Shown piece after piece: positions 26,140-34,486 of a DNA stretch of 64,000 nt. The DNA comes from Flavobacteriaceae bacterium (GTDB lineage: Bacteria > Bacteroidota > Bacteroidia > Flavobacteriales > Flavobacteriaceae), in NCBI GenBank assembly GCA_018669795.1, contig JABHSQ010000005.1:124001-188000 (forward strand). The letters are read 5' to 3'. The notes under the pieces are model-generated. The model did not search any database, was not told the DNA's origin, and worked only from the letters and a program-made list of their open reading frames with translations. Both the position numbers and the translations under genes were made by a program. Position 1 is the stretch's first letter, and each line of letters begins with the position of its first letter.

Positions 26140-27012
26140 TTGAATACTAGTAATCTTTTAGATCAATTTAAACAAGCATCTATTGTCTTAAAAATCATAG
26201 TTATCAATACATTGATTTTTTTGGTATTGTATTTAGGAGCTTTCTTTTTTAAATTATCTCCAGCTTCTTTTGTTTCTTGGTTGGTGCTGCCAACTTCATT
26301 TGTTGATATTATTTTGCAACCTTGGTCTATTATTACCTATGCATTTTTACATGCTGGTTTTTGGCACTTGTTTTGGAATATGTATTTATTGTACTGGTTT
26401 GGTACTTATGTATTTAATCTATTTACCGCTAAGCGGTTTTTAACAATTTACTTGCTTGGAGGAATCTGCGGTGGCTTATTATATGTTCTTTCCTATAATT
26501 TATTTCCGGTTTTTAGCAATATTAATAGTAATTTAATGGGGGCTTCTGCTGCTGTTCTTGCTATTGTAATATTTATTGCTACTTATACTCCAAATACCAT
26601 AGTTCGTGTTTTTATGTTTAAAGTGAAGTTATGGAAAATTGGGTTTACAATGGTTTTGTTAGATTTATTGCAATTGCCTTCTTCTGATAATGCTGGTGGA
26701 TTAATTGCTCATATTGGAGGAGCTTTATTTGGATATGTATATGCAATACAATTAAAAAAAGGAAATGATATAGGAATTTGGTTTGAAAACTTTATAGATT
26801 TAGTTATAAATTTATTTAAGCCAAGACATAAAAAACCCTTTAAAAAAGTACATCGAACCAAGCAAGCAGTTGCTAAACAAACTAAAAAGAAGACGTCTAA
26901 TGAGCATCAAGCAAAGATTGATGATATTCTAGATAAGATTGGAAAAAGTGGTTACGATAGTCTAACTAAGTCTGAAAAAGATTTTCTTTTTAAGGCAGGA
27001 AAAAATGATTGA
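26140..27012 (+). CDS. Rhomboid family intramembrane serine protease (second of two), TTG start
   Basis: A 290-residue protein; the only credible start is TTG at 26140, as there is no in-frame ATG between the upstream stop and the first conserved helix. Catalytic residues are present: S136 in GASAAV, H191 in AHIGGALFGY, and HLFWNMY for the oxyanion site. After the membrane domain comes a basic linker (about 225-250, KPRHKKPFKKVHRTKQ) and a C-terminal DDILDKIGKSGYDSLTKSEKDFL segment, common at the end of flavobacterial rhomboids. The stop codon overlaps the next start by one base. Confidence 0.88.
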   Translation: MNTSNLLDQFKQASIVLKIIVINTLIFLVLYLGAFFFKLSPASFVSWLVLPTSFVDIILQPWSIITYAFLHAGFWHLFWNMYLLYWFGTYVFNLFTAKRFLTIYLLGGICGGLLYVLSYNLFPVFSNINSNLMGASAAVLAIVIFIATYTPNTIVRVFMFKVKLWKIGFTMVLLDLLQLPSSDNAGGLIAHIGGALFGYVYAIQLKKGNDIGIWFENFIDLVINLFKPRHKKPFKKVHRTKQAVAKQTKKKTSNEHQAKIDDILDKIGKSGYDSLTKSEKDFLFKAGKND

Positions 27013-28040
27013 TGAGTAAAAAGTTAGGGCTATTAAATAGAATTATATACTGGGTCAATATTATTGTAGCTTTACTTCTTTTTATCTCTTTTGTTTTGCC
27101 ATATCTCCCACCAAAAAAATTTCCAAATCTATCTTTATTAAGCCTTGCCGTTTCACCATTAATAGTCATAAATATTCTTTTTGTTGCATATTGGTTATTT
27201 AAATTAAAGAAATCAGTTTTGCTTTCTTTATCTATAATTGTTGTTGCTTATTTCCATTTTGGTTCCTTTTTTAAATTTTCTTCAACCGAGCATCCTACAG
27301 AAATCACAAATACATTAAATATACTTTCCTTTAATGTGCGTTTATTTAATTTGTTTGAAACTAAGGATACACAAAAGAACATTCCAGAAATTATTTCTTC
27401 TTTTCTAAAAAAAGAAGACCCAGATGTACTTTGTCTGCAAGAATATAATAAAGAAATTAAAATAGATTTCTCTGAGTATCCTTACAGTTATATTCATTTT
27501 AGAGGAAAGAATATATTAGGCCACGCTATTTTTTCTAAATATCCACTCATCAATACCTATTCTTTTGATTTTGAAGATTCTTATAACAATACGTTAAGTG
27601 CAGATCTAGTGAAAGGATCTGATACCCTTCGGATTTATAATATTCACCTACAATCTCTTAGTATAAAGCCGAGTGTGAGTTATTTACAAGAAGCAGATAA
27701 TGAGATGTTGCGCAAGAAAATTTCAATACGGTTTATAAAACAACAGGAACAAGTAGAAACAATTTTGGAGCATAAAAATAACTCAAGATATCCAGTAATT
27801 ATTTCTGGAGATTTTAATAATACTCCTTTTTCATATGTATATCATAAAGTTTCTCAATCTATGAGCGATGCTTTTGTTGAGGCTGGAAATGGAATTGGTA
27901 CTACCTATCTATTTGAATATTATCCTATGCGAATTGATTATATTTTAGCATCAAATGAATTGCAAATTTTAAGTTTTAACACCATCAAAAAAACTTTTTC
28001 TGATCATTACCCAATAAGGGCAACTATTGGTTGGGATTGA
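27012..28040 (+). CDS. Endonuclease/exonuclease/phosphatase family protein, membrane-anchored
   Basis: I use the ATG at 27012, which overlaps the rhomboid stop (TGATG). About 342 residues: three hydrophobic segments in the first ~90 residues, then an EEP domain with LSFNVRLFN, LCLQEYN, IHLQS, SGDFNN and FSDHYPI, the standard metal and catalytic residues. Substrate unknown; related proteins hydrolyse phosphodiesters or phosphoinositide-like substrates. The 3' end overlaps the convergent WbqC gene by 17 bp. Confidence 0.87.
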   Translation: MSKKLGLLNRIIYWVNIIVALLLFISFVLPYLPPKKFPNLSLLSLAVSPLIVINILFVAYWLFKLKKSVLLSLSIIVVAYFHFGSFFKFSSTEHPTEITNTLNILSFNVRLFNLFETKDTQKNIPEIISSFLKKEDPDVLCLQEYNKEIKIDFSEYPYSYIHFRGKNILGHAIFSKYPLINTYSFDFEDSYNNTLSADLVKGSDTLRIYNIHLQSLSIKPSVSYLQEADNEMLRKKISIRFIKQQEQVETILEHKNNSRYPVIISGDFNNTPFSYVYHKVSQSMSDAFVEAGNGIGTTYLFEYYPMRIDYILASNELQILSFNTIKKTFSDHYPIRATIGWD

Positions 28041-28668
28041 AGCTATTAAAATCGATTTTCTGATTTTCTAAATAAGTGCCCGCATTAGGTCCTTCATTAA
28101 ATAATAAGTCTAATATGGAAAGGTTTGATAAAAACTCATGTTGCTTATTTAATACTTGAAAATAAGAATCCAATTTAAAATCAATTTTTAGTTTTGGATT
28201 TACAAGATATCTTAAATCTTGTTGATTTGGGTTTTTAAAATATTCTGTAGTAAAAGTGTATTTAATTTTTAAATCTAATAGTTCGCAAACTAAGTCAAGC
28301 ACTTCTAAATTAAAATGTAATAATGAATCTACAGGTTTAAAAAAAATTGGTTTAAGCTCATCTTCATAAAATTCAAAATACGGAGAGGTTCTATAAGCAG
28401 ATTCTAATGATTTCCAATGCTGTACTTGCCAAGGAAAACTATTCTCAATAATAACATCCTTGGGTTTATTTTTTTTGCCGTCTTTGGTATGTTTTATTGG
28501 AATGTTAAGTAAAAGGATTCCATTACTATGGGCGATATATGCTCTACTTCGATAAGTTTGTTTTTGGTAATTATCATCCATTTCAAGAACTACTTTTTTG
28601 GATTGAGCCATTGCAACCATTTGAATAATAGAAGGAAAATACGTTGGATGTACTAAAATAGATTCCAT
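28024..28668 (-). CDS. WbqC family protein
   Basis: The ATG at 28668 (MESILVHPTYFPSI) is the family-like start; an upstream TTG at 28701 is less likely. The ~214-residue protein shows the WbqC features HPTYFPSI (normally QPYFFPY-like), TYRSRAYI and LLNIPIKH, with EDELKPIFF further on. WbqC proteins are found in surface polysaccharide loci elsewhere, with no proven activity. It follows the lepB gene's promoter side on the same strand as the lepB-parA group but is downstream of lepB by 76 bp. Confidence 0.82.
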   Translation of the reverse strand: MESILVHPTYFPSIIQMVAMAQSKKVVLEMDDNYQKQTYRSRAYIAHSNGILLLNIPIKHTKDGKKNKPKDVIIENSFPWQVQHWKSLESAYRTSPYFEFYEDELKPIFFKPVDSLLHFNLEVLDLVCELLDLKIKYTFTTEYFKNPNQQDLRYLVNPKLKIDFKLDSYFQVLNKQHEFLSNLSILDLLFNEGPNAGTYLENQKIDFNSFNPNQ

Positions 28669-28744
28669 ATTATTTGTGATTCCAATCAGCTGGAGTAACA
28701 AAATAAACTTTTTTAATCCAGGTCATCGCATCTAATTTTATTAA

Positions 28745-30361
28745 TTATTTAGCTTTCTTTTTACGTTTTCTAATGTATCTGAAAATATACCAACCCGCTA
28801 ATAATATGATAAAGTATTTAAAATAAGAAATAGGTTTTCCTTCTCCACTAACTGAAGTAAACATTCTGTCCCAGCGTATTTTATTTATAATGCCTTTAGC
28901 ATTTGTATCCCAACTCATCCATATAAAAACAGGCTTTCCAACTACATGATTAAAAGGAACTAAGCCCCACATTCTGGCATCTTGCGAATTATCACGATTA
29001 TCACCCATCATCCAATAATAATTTTGTAAGAAGGTATATTGGGTTAATTGTTCACCATTTAGCATAACTTGAGTACCAGAAACAACTATTTTATTATTAA
29101 TGCCAACTTCACTTCCTTCATAAACTTCAATGATTCTTTTGTATAAAGGAATGTTTTCAATTGAGATAGCTATAGTAGTTCCTGCTTCAGGTATTGTAAT
29201 AGGTCCAAAATATTTTGTATTCCAATTGAACCTAGGGTCTTGAGGATATACAGATTGATTCCAAACACCTTCTTCTTCAGTTAGTTTTTCAACTTCAATA
29301 ACATTTGGATTGTTTTTTACCTTCTCGTAAGCTTCATCTGTCATTTGGGCAATGTGTGTGATGATTTTATTTTCTCTATCAATATCTGAAATATAAATAT
29401 CTGAAATATCAAAATGACTAGAAACAAAAGCAGAAGGTTGATTGGTGTACCTTCCTTTATTATCTGTTTTTACAAAAGAATTTTTAGAAATTATTTTATA
29501 GCGAAATTGCAGTTTTGCTCTATCTGGTAATACATTTTGCTCACCATTAATATACACATATCCATCCTTAATCTGTAGCTCATCACCAGGAACTCCTACA
29601 CAACGTTTTACGTAATTAGATTTTTTATCTAAAGGTTTTACTTTAAATCCTTTGCCAGGTCTATTGATGTCTATTAAAGTATCTGTAGGCCAACTAAAAA
29701 CTACAATGTCATTTCTTTTTATTTTCTGAAATCCTGGAAGTCTAAAATAAGGCAATTGTGGTTTGTCTAAATATGATTTTGTTCCAATAACAGGAATTGA
29801 ATCATGTACCATCGGAAAAGAAATTGCAGTCATAGGCATTCTTGCACCATAATGAAATTTACTTACAAATAAGAAATCACCCACCAATAGTGTTTTTTCT
29901 AAAGATGAAGTTGGAATTGTAAAAGGCTGCATTACATATGTATGCACAATAGTAGCAGCAACAACTGCGAACAAAATTGAACTGATCCATTCTCCTGCGG
30001 CTGTTCTGGGTTTTAAACTTCTATCATTTATATAGGTTACCTCTTGTGCGTAATTGATGTAATAAATATATAACCCAAAAGTACAGATACCTAAAAAGGT
30101 ATCGGTATTGCTATTTCTTCCAAAACTTCTTAGCGTTTCTACCCAAATTACAGGAAACATGATGAGGTTAACAATTGGAATAAAAAGTAATAAAGTCCAC
30201 CAAGGTGAGCGATTGATTATTTTCATTAATACAATTGCGTTATAAATAGGTATTGCAGCTTCCCAAGCTTTTCTTCCAGCTTTTATATAAAGTTTCCAAG
30301 TTCCTAAAAAATGGATTATTTGAACTAATAGTATGAAAATTAATAAATCAGTAAATGTCAT
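28745..30361 (-). CDS. lepB: Signal peptidase I, long Bacteroidota form
   Basis: A 538-residue protein, more than twice the length of small signal peptidases. The first ~110 residues are three or four hydrophobic segments resembling a DUF5684-type membrane domain. The peptidase part begins near 125: catalytic Ser153 in IPTSSLEKTL, the lysine in YVKRCVGVPGDEL, and GDNRDNSQDARMWG. A large insert lies between the lysine and the last motif. The C-terminus has a final transmembrane helix and a basic tail (RKRKKKAK). It removes signal peptides from exported proteins. Downstream of dapB by 16 bp, in the parA-to-lepB run. Confidence 0.94.
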   Translation of the reverse strand: MTFTDLLIFILLVQIIHFLGTWKLYIKAGRKAWEAAIPIYNAIVLMKIINRSPWWTLLLFIPIVNLIMFPVIWVETLRSFGRNSNTDTFLGICTFGLYIYYINYAQEVTYINDRSLKPRTAAGEWISSILFAVVAATIVHTYVMQPFTIPTSSLEKTLLVGDFLFVSKFHYGARMPMTAISFPMVHDSIPVIGTKSYLDKPQLPYFRLPGFQKIKRNDIVVFSWPTDTLIDINRPGKGFKVKPLDKKSNYVKRCVGVPGDELQIKDGYVYINGEQNVLPDRAKLQFRYKIISKNSFVKTDNKGRYTNQPSAFVSSHFDISDIYISDIDRENKIITHIAQMTDEAYEKVKNNPNVIEVEKLTEEEGVWNQSVYPQDPRFNWNTKYFGPITIPEAGTTIAISIENIPLYKRIIEVYEGSEVGINNKIVVSGTQVMLNGEQLTQYTFLQNYYWMMGDNRDNSQDARMWGLVPFNHVVGKPVFIWMSWDTNAKGIINKIRWDRMFTSVSGEGKPISYFKYFIILLAGWYIFRYIRKRKKKAK

Positions 30362-30377
30362 TTTAATTTGGTATTGG

Positions 30378-31079
30378 TTATTTTATTTGTAAAACATCTT
30401 TCATGGTAAAGATACCTTTTTTATCTGCAAGCCATTCTGCCGCAAGTAGCGCCCCTAAGGCAAAACCATCTCTAGAATGTGCTTCGTGTTTAATTGAAAT
30501 GGTATCGATATTAGAATCATAATTAATGATATGGGTGCCTTTAACTTCATCCATTCGTTTGGCAGTAATTTTTATAGTACCATCGGCTTCTTCATTTAAT
30601 TTCCAGTTTTTTTTATCTGAATTTTTTACAATTTCTTCAGCCAAAGTAATTGCGGTACCACTAGGAGCATCCAGCTTTTTAGTATGATGAATCTCTTCTA
30701 TAGAAACTTGATAATCTTTCCAAGGTTTCATAAGGTTTGAAATATGTTCATTGATACTAAAAAATAGATTGACACCAATACTGAAATTAGACGCATAGAT
30801 AAAACTTCCGTTACGATTTTCACATAACTTTATCATTTCATCGTAATGCGCTAGCCAACCTGTAGTTCCAGAAACAATTGGAATGCCATTTTCTAAGCAA
30901 AATTTAATATTTGAAACCGCAGCTTCAGGAGTTGAAAATTCAATGGCGATATCAGCTTTTAATAATTCTTCTTTTGAAGAATCTTGGTTTATTTTTGAAA
31001 TAATGGTATGGCCTTTCTCCAAAGCTAATTTTTCAATTATTTTTCCCATTTTTCCATAACCTAACAAAGCTATTTTCAT
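30378..31079 (-). CDS. dapB: 4-hydroxy-tetrahydrodipicolinate reductase
   Basis: A 233-residue NAD(P)H-dependent enzyme of lysine and diaminopimelate synthesis. The dinucleotide-binding GYGKMG is at the N-terminus, followed by EFSTPEA, SGTTGW and the active-site motif EIHHTKKLDAPSGTA. Slightly shorter than the proteobacterial enzyme, as usual in this phylum. Its ATG overlaps the DUF5683 stop (ATGA). Confidence 0.95.
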   Translation of the reverse strand: MKIALLGYGKMGKIIEKLALEKGHTIISKINQDSSKEELLKADIAIEFSTPEAAVSNIKFCLENGIPIVSGTTGWLAHYDEMIKLCENRNGSFIYASNFSIGVNLFFSINEHISNLMKPWKDYQVSIEEIHHTKKLDAPSGTAITLAEEIVKNSDKKNWKLNEEADGTIKITAKRMDEVKGTHIINYDSNIDTISIKHEAHSRDGFALGALLAAEWLADKKGIFTMKDVLQIK

Positions 31080-31672
31080 TTTAAACGGTATTTTAATAAT
31101 AAACTGTAATTTGCTTTTGCATCGATTGGGTTGATATTAAAAACAGGTTCAAAAGATAAATCATCATTCACATTAAATTGACTTAAATGAGCATCTACAT
31201 TAGCATCTATAATATTAAGTAAATAGAATGCTACTGCAGCAGCAATACTCGTATCTTTATTTCTTTTTGCAGTTTTTTGTGCATCGACTAATCTATCTGA
31301 AGAAATAATAGGAGTAGTTCCATTCCCCCAATACTCATCATCTGTAAATCCAGCTAACCTTCTTTTGTAAGCATCTCTAAATTTATTATAATCTTTATTA
31401 TTTTGCATATAAAAATAAATACTAATACCGATACCGGTATATACGATTGGAATTTTCCAGTATTTCTTATTATAAACTTGTCCTAATCCTGGAAGTACAG
31501 CAGAGTAAAATGCAGCTTTTGCAGGAGCTAAAGGATTATAATCATCAGTTTCAATAAGACTGTCTTCTGTAATCAATACACTATCTTGATTTAAGAAAAG
31601 TGTGTCTGATTCCTGAGCAAACAAAGTAGTTACTGAAAAGAAAAGAAAGATATAGAAAAGTTTATTTATCAC
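31076..31672 (-). CDS. DUF5683 protein, GTG start
   Basis: A 198-residue protein with a signal peptide (to about LFAQ, residue 20), then APAKAAFYSAVLPGLGQVYNKKYWKIPIVY, the hallmark of DUF5683, with hydrophobic segments typical of a membrane-associated protein. The start is GTG at 31672, overlapping the parB stop by 11 bp. Function unknown; the gene sits between parB and dapB in many relatives. Confidence 0.85.
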   Translation of the reverse strand: MINKLFYIFLFFSVTTLFAQESDTLFLNQDSVLITEDSLIETDDYNPLAPAKAAFYSAVLPGLGQVYNKKYWKIPIVYTGIGISIYFYMQNNKDYNKFRDAYKRRLAGFTDDEYWGNGTTPIISSDRLVDAQKTAKRNKDTSIAAAVAFYLLNIIDANVDAHLSQFNVNDDLSFEPVFNINPIDAKANYSLLLKYRLK

Positions 31673-32564
31673 TTTTAAGTAAATTCAAGATTCTTTGAAA
31701 ATCTTTTTTATTTTTAAAAGGAATTGATAGTTTCCCTTTTCCTCCAGCATAATTTTTAATACTTACATTACTACTTAGGTATTCAGATAAGGCTATTTTT
31801 GCTGAATTTAAGTAGGAGGGAAGTACTGCTTTTTTTATTAGTATTTTTTTATCAGAACTATTTTTAAAACCTCTAACTAAAGCTTCTGTTTCTCTAACTG
31901 AAAGATTTTCATAAATTACTTTTTCATAGATATCAAGCTGTTCTCCGAGGTTGCTAATATTAATGATGGCTCTTCCGTGGCCCATTGTAATAAAGCCATC
32001 TCGCATACCTGTTTGAATAATTGGATCTAATTTTAAAAGACGTAAATAATTTGCAATAGTAGAACGATTTTTACCTACACGATCACTTAACTCTTCTTGT
32101 GTAAAATTAATTTCTTCAATTAAACGCTGATAAGAAAGAGCAATTTCTATAGGATCTAAATCTTGACGTTGAATATTCTCAACCAAAGCCATTTCTAATG
32201 ATTCTTGGTCATTTGCGATTCTAATAAAAGCTGGGATACTTTCTTTTCCAATTAGTTTTGAAGCACGATATCTTCTTTCGCCACTAACTAGTTGGAATTT
32301 ATTAAATCCTAATTTTCTTACAGTAATAGGTTGAATAACACCTAGTTCTTTAATGGAGGATGCTAATTCTCGAAGAGATTCTTCATTAAAACTTGATCTA
32401 GGTTGAAAAGGATTCATTTCAATTGCATGCAAATCTAACGCTACAATACTCCCTAAAACTTGATTGGTATTTTTGTTGGTAACTGATTTTATATCGTTAC
32501 TAGAGTCTTTTAATAATGCAGACAATCCTCTTCCAAGAGCTTGTTTTTTAGTTGCTTTCGCCAT
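31662..32564 (-). CDS. parB: Chromosome partitioning protein ParB
   Basis: A 300-residue protein with GRGLSALL at the N-terminus, the CTPase/nuclease-like region containing NPFQPR and SGERRYRA, a helix-turn-helix (FTQEELSDRVGKNRSTIANYLRLL) and a C-terminal dimerisation part ending IPFKNKKDFQRILNLL. It binds parS sites and loads SMC. It directly abuts parA. No consensus parS site was found in the window; a diverged parS-like sequence is at 46557-46572. Confidence 0.95.
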   Translation of the reverse strand: MAKATKKQALGRGLSALLKDSSNDIKSVTNKNTNQVLGSIVALDLHAIEMNPFQPRSSFNEESLRELASSIKELGVIQPITVRKLGFNKFQLVSGERRYRASKLIGKESIPAFIRIANDQESLEMALVENIQRQDLDPIEIALSYQRLIEEINFTQEELSDRVGKNRSTIANYLRLLKLDPIIQTGMRDGFITMGHGRAIINISNLGEQLDIYEKVIYENLSVRETEALVRGFKNSSDKKILIKKAVLPSYLNSAKIALSEYLSSNVSIKNYAGGKGKLSIPFKNKKDFQRILNLLKSDK

Positions 32565-33335
32565 TTAATCAAATTCGTTTTTCTCAATTAATTCTTGTGC
32601 CAAACTTAAATAATTATTAGCACCTTTACTACCAGCATCGTAACTAATAATACTTTCTCCATAGCTTGGTGCTTCTCCTAAACGAACGTTACGTTGAATG
32701 ATTGTTTTAAAAACCATTTTATCGAAGTGTTTTTTTACTTCTTCAACTACTTGATTGGAAAGCCGAAGTCTAGAATCGTACATCGTTAATAATAAACCTT
32801 CAATATCCAAGGAAGGATTGTGTATTTTTTGAATGCTTTTAATGGTATTTAATAACTTACCTAAACCTTCAAGAGCAAAATACTCACACTGTATTGGGAT
32901 AATAACAGAATCTGAAGCTGTTAATGCATTTAGAGTTAATAAACCTAATGAAGGAGCACAATCTATAAGTATGTAATCATATGATTCTTTTAAAGATTCA
33001 ATTGCTTTTTTAAGCATATATTCTCTTTCCTCTTTATCTACTAATTCAATTTCTATTGCAACTAGATCAATATGTGCAGGTATGATATCAACATTGGGTG
33101 ATTTGGTAGCCACAATTGCTTCCTTTGCAGTAATAGTATGTTCTAATAATCGATAGGTGCCATTTTCAACATTTTCAACATCAATTCCAAGACCAGATGA
33201 AGCGTTTGATTGAGGATCTGCATCAATCAATAACACCTTTTTTTCAAGAACCCCTAAAGAAGCTGCAAGATTGATAGTAGTGGTTGTTTTTCCAACACCT
33301 CCCTTTTGGTTAGCAATAGCTATTATTTTTCCCAT
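32565..33335 (-). CDS. parA: Chromosome partitioning ATPase ParA
   Basis: A 256-residue ParA/Soj ATPase with the deviant Walker A KGGVGKTTT at residues 11-19, DADPQ and a Walker B-like LIDCAPSLG. It works with ParB in origin segregation. First gene of the run parA-parB-DUF5683-dapB-lepB, a common order in Flavobacteriaceae. Upstream, TATTTTTA about 30 bp before the ATG could be a weak -7 box. Confidence 0.96.
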   Translation of the reverse strand: MGKIIAIANQKGGVGKTTTTINLAASLGVLEKKVLLIDADPQSNASSGLGIDVENVENGTYRLLEHTITAKEAIVATKSPNVDIIPAHIDLVAIEIELVDKEEREYMLKKAIESLKESYDYILIDCAPSLGLLTLNALTASDSVIIPIQCEYFALEGLGKLLNTIKSIQKIHNPSLDIEGLLLTMYDSRLRLSNQVVEEVKKHFDKMVFKTIIQRNVRLGEAPSYGESIISYDAGSKGANNYLSLAQELIEKNEFD

Positions 33336-33498
33336 AAATTTAGAGTAAATTTTAGGTTTAAAAATACAATTAATTACCCGGTTTTAAAGGGAATTTTGTT
33401 AACAGGTAATAAACAATATTATAAAGTATTGGATTAGAATAACTCTATATATAAAACATGAACTATTTGCCCATTATGCATTTTGAGAATTTCCAATG

Positions 33499-33541
33499 AA
33501 TTTATCCTAATCGAAAAATTTAGAGGGTTTTAGGATAAATT
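33499..33541. repeat. 12-bp inverted repeat between the dienoyl-CoA reductase gene and parA
   Basis: AATTTATCCTAA at 33499-33510 is matched by its exact complement at 33530-33541 with a 19-nt loop. It follows the stop of the minus-strand reductase gene (33564) but has no T run, so it may be a weak terminator or an mRNA-end stabilising hairpin. Confidence 0.6.
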
Positions 33542-33563
33542 ATAACAAAACAGATTACAGGTT

Positions 33564-34445
33564 TTATTTGTTCTTTTTTGCTCGTATCATCATTTCTAAC
33601 ATATCCCACATTTCTTCCGGAACTTCTTCAAGTAAATTCATCTGTCCAGCTCCTTTTAGCCATTCTCCTCCATCAATAGTAATAACTTCACCATTGACAT
33701 ATGCAGAGAAATCAGATACCAAATAAGCAGCTAAATTTGCTAATTCTTGGTGTTCTCCAACTCTTTTCAATGGAACTTTTTTTGCTAAATCGAATTTTTC
33801 TTTTAAATCACCGGGTAATAATCGATCCCAAGCTCCTTTAGTAGGAAAAGGACCAGGTGCAATTGCATTAAAACGCATTCCATATTTTGCCCATTCTACT
33901 GCTAATGAACGGGTCATTGCAAGAACACCTGCTTTTGCAGTTGCACTAGGTACTACGTAAGCTGAACCTGTCCAAGCATATGTAGTTACTATATTTAAAA
34001 CTACTTTTTCTGTTTCTTTATTTTTTATCCAATATTTTCCAAAAGCCAAAGTGCAATTTTTAGTTCCTTTTAAAACAATGTCAATAATAGTGTCAAAAGC
34101 ATTTGCAGATAAACGTTCAGTTGGAGAAATAAAATTACCTGCAGCATTGTTAAGCAGTACATCAACAGTCCCAAATGCTTCTAAAGAAGCTTTCATCATT
34201 GCTTCAACTTCGTCATAATTTCGAACATCACATTGAACGGCAAGTACTTTTCCCCCTGTTTGTGATTCTAATTCTGTTTTTACAGTTTGAAGCTTTTCTA
34301 TATTTCTGGAAGTAATTACCACATTTGCTCCTAATTCTAAGAAATAGGTAGTCATCGCCTTTCCGAGACCACTTCCGCCTCCAGTTACAACTATTGTCTT
34401 TCCTTTTAAAGCGTCGTCACGCAACATTTTTTTGGTATAATCCAT
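33564..34445 (-). CDS. 2,4-dienoyl-CoA reductase, SDR type
   Basis: A 293-residue short-chain dehydrogenase with TGGGSGLG, NNAAGNF and, instead of the classical YxxxK, the segment TTYAWTGSAYVVPSATAKAGV followed by EWAKYGMRFN. That layout matches mitochondrial-type 2,4-dienoyl-CoA reductase (DECR), where the Tyr of TTYA and the Lys of AKAG are catalytic. It reduces 2,4-dienoyl-CoA with NADPH during oxidation of unsaturated fatty acids. It lies 41 bp downstream of the methylmalonyl-CoA mutase gene on the same strand. Confidence 0.87.
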   Translation of the reverse strand: MDYTKKMLRDDALKGKTIVVTGGGSGLGKAMTTYFLELGANVVITSRNIEKLQTVKTELESQTGGKVLAVQCDVRNYDEVEAMMKASLEAFGTVDVLLNNAAGNFISPTERLSANAFDTIIDIVLKGTKNCTLAFGKYWIKNKETEKVVLNIVTTYAWTGSAYVVPSATAKAGVLAMTRSLAVEWAKYGMRFNAIAPGPFPTKGAWDRLLPGDLKEKFDLAKKVPLKRVGEHQELANLAAYLVSDFSAYVNGEVITIDGGEWLKGAGQMNLLEEVPEEMWDMLEMMIRAKKNK

Positions 34446-34486
34446 AATTAGGGTTTGTTTTTTTGTTTTATAATATATTCTATCAG

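Noticed and set aside
28024-28040. Possible frameshift from the overlap of the EEP and WbqC genes
   Set aside because: A 17-bp overlap of convergent 3' ends is normal in compact genomes and both proteins end at plausible positions.
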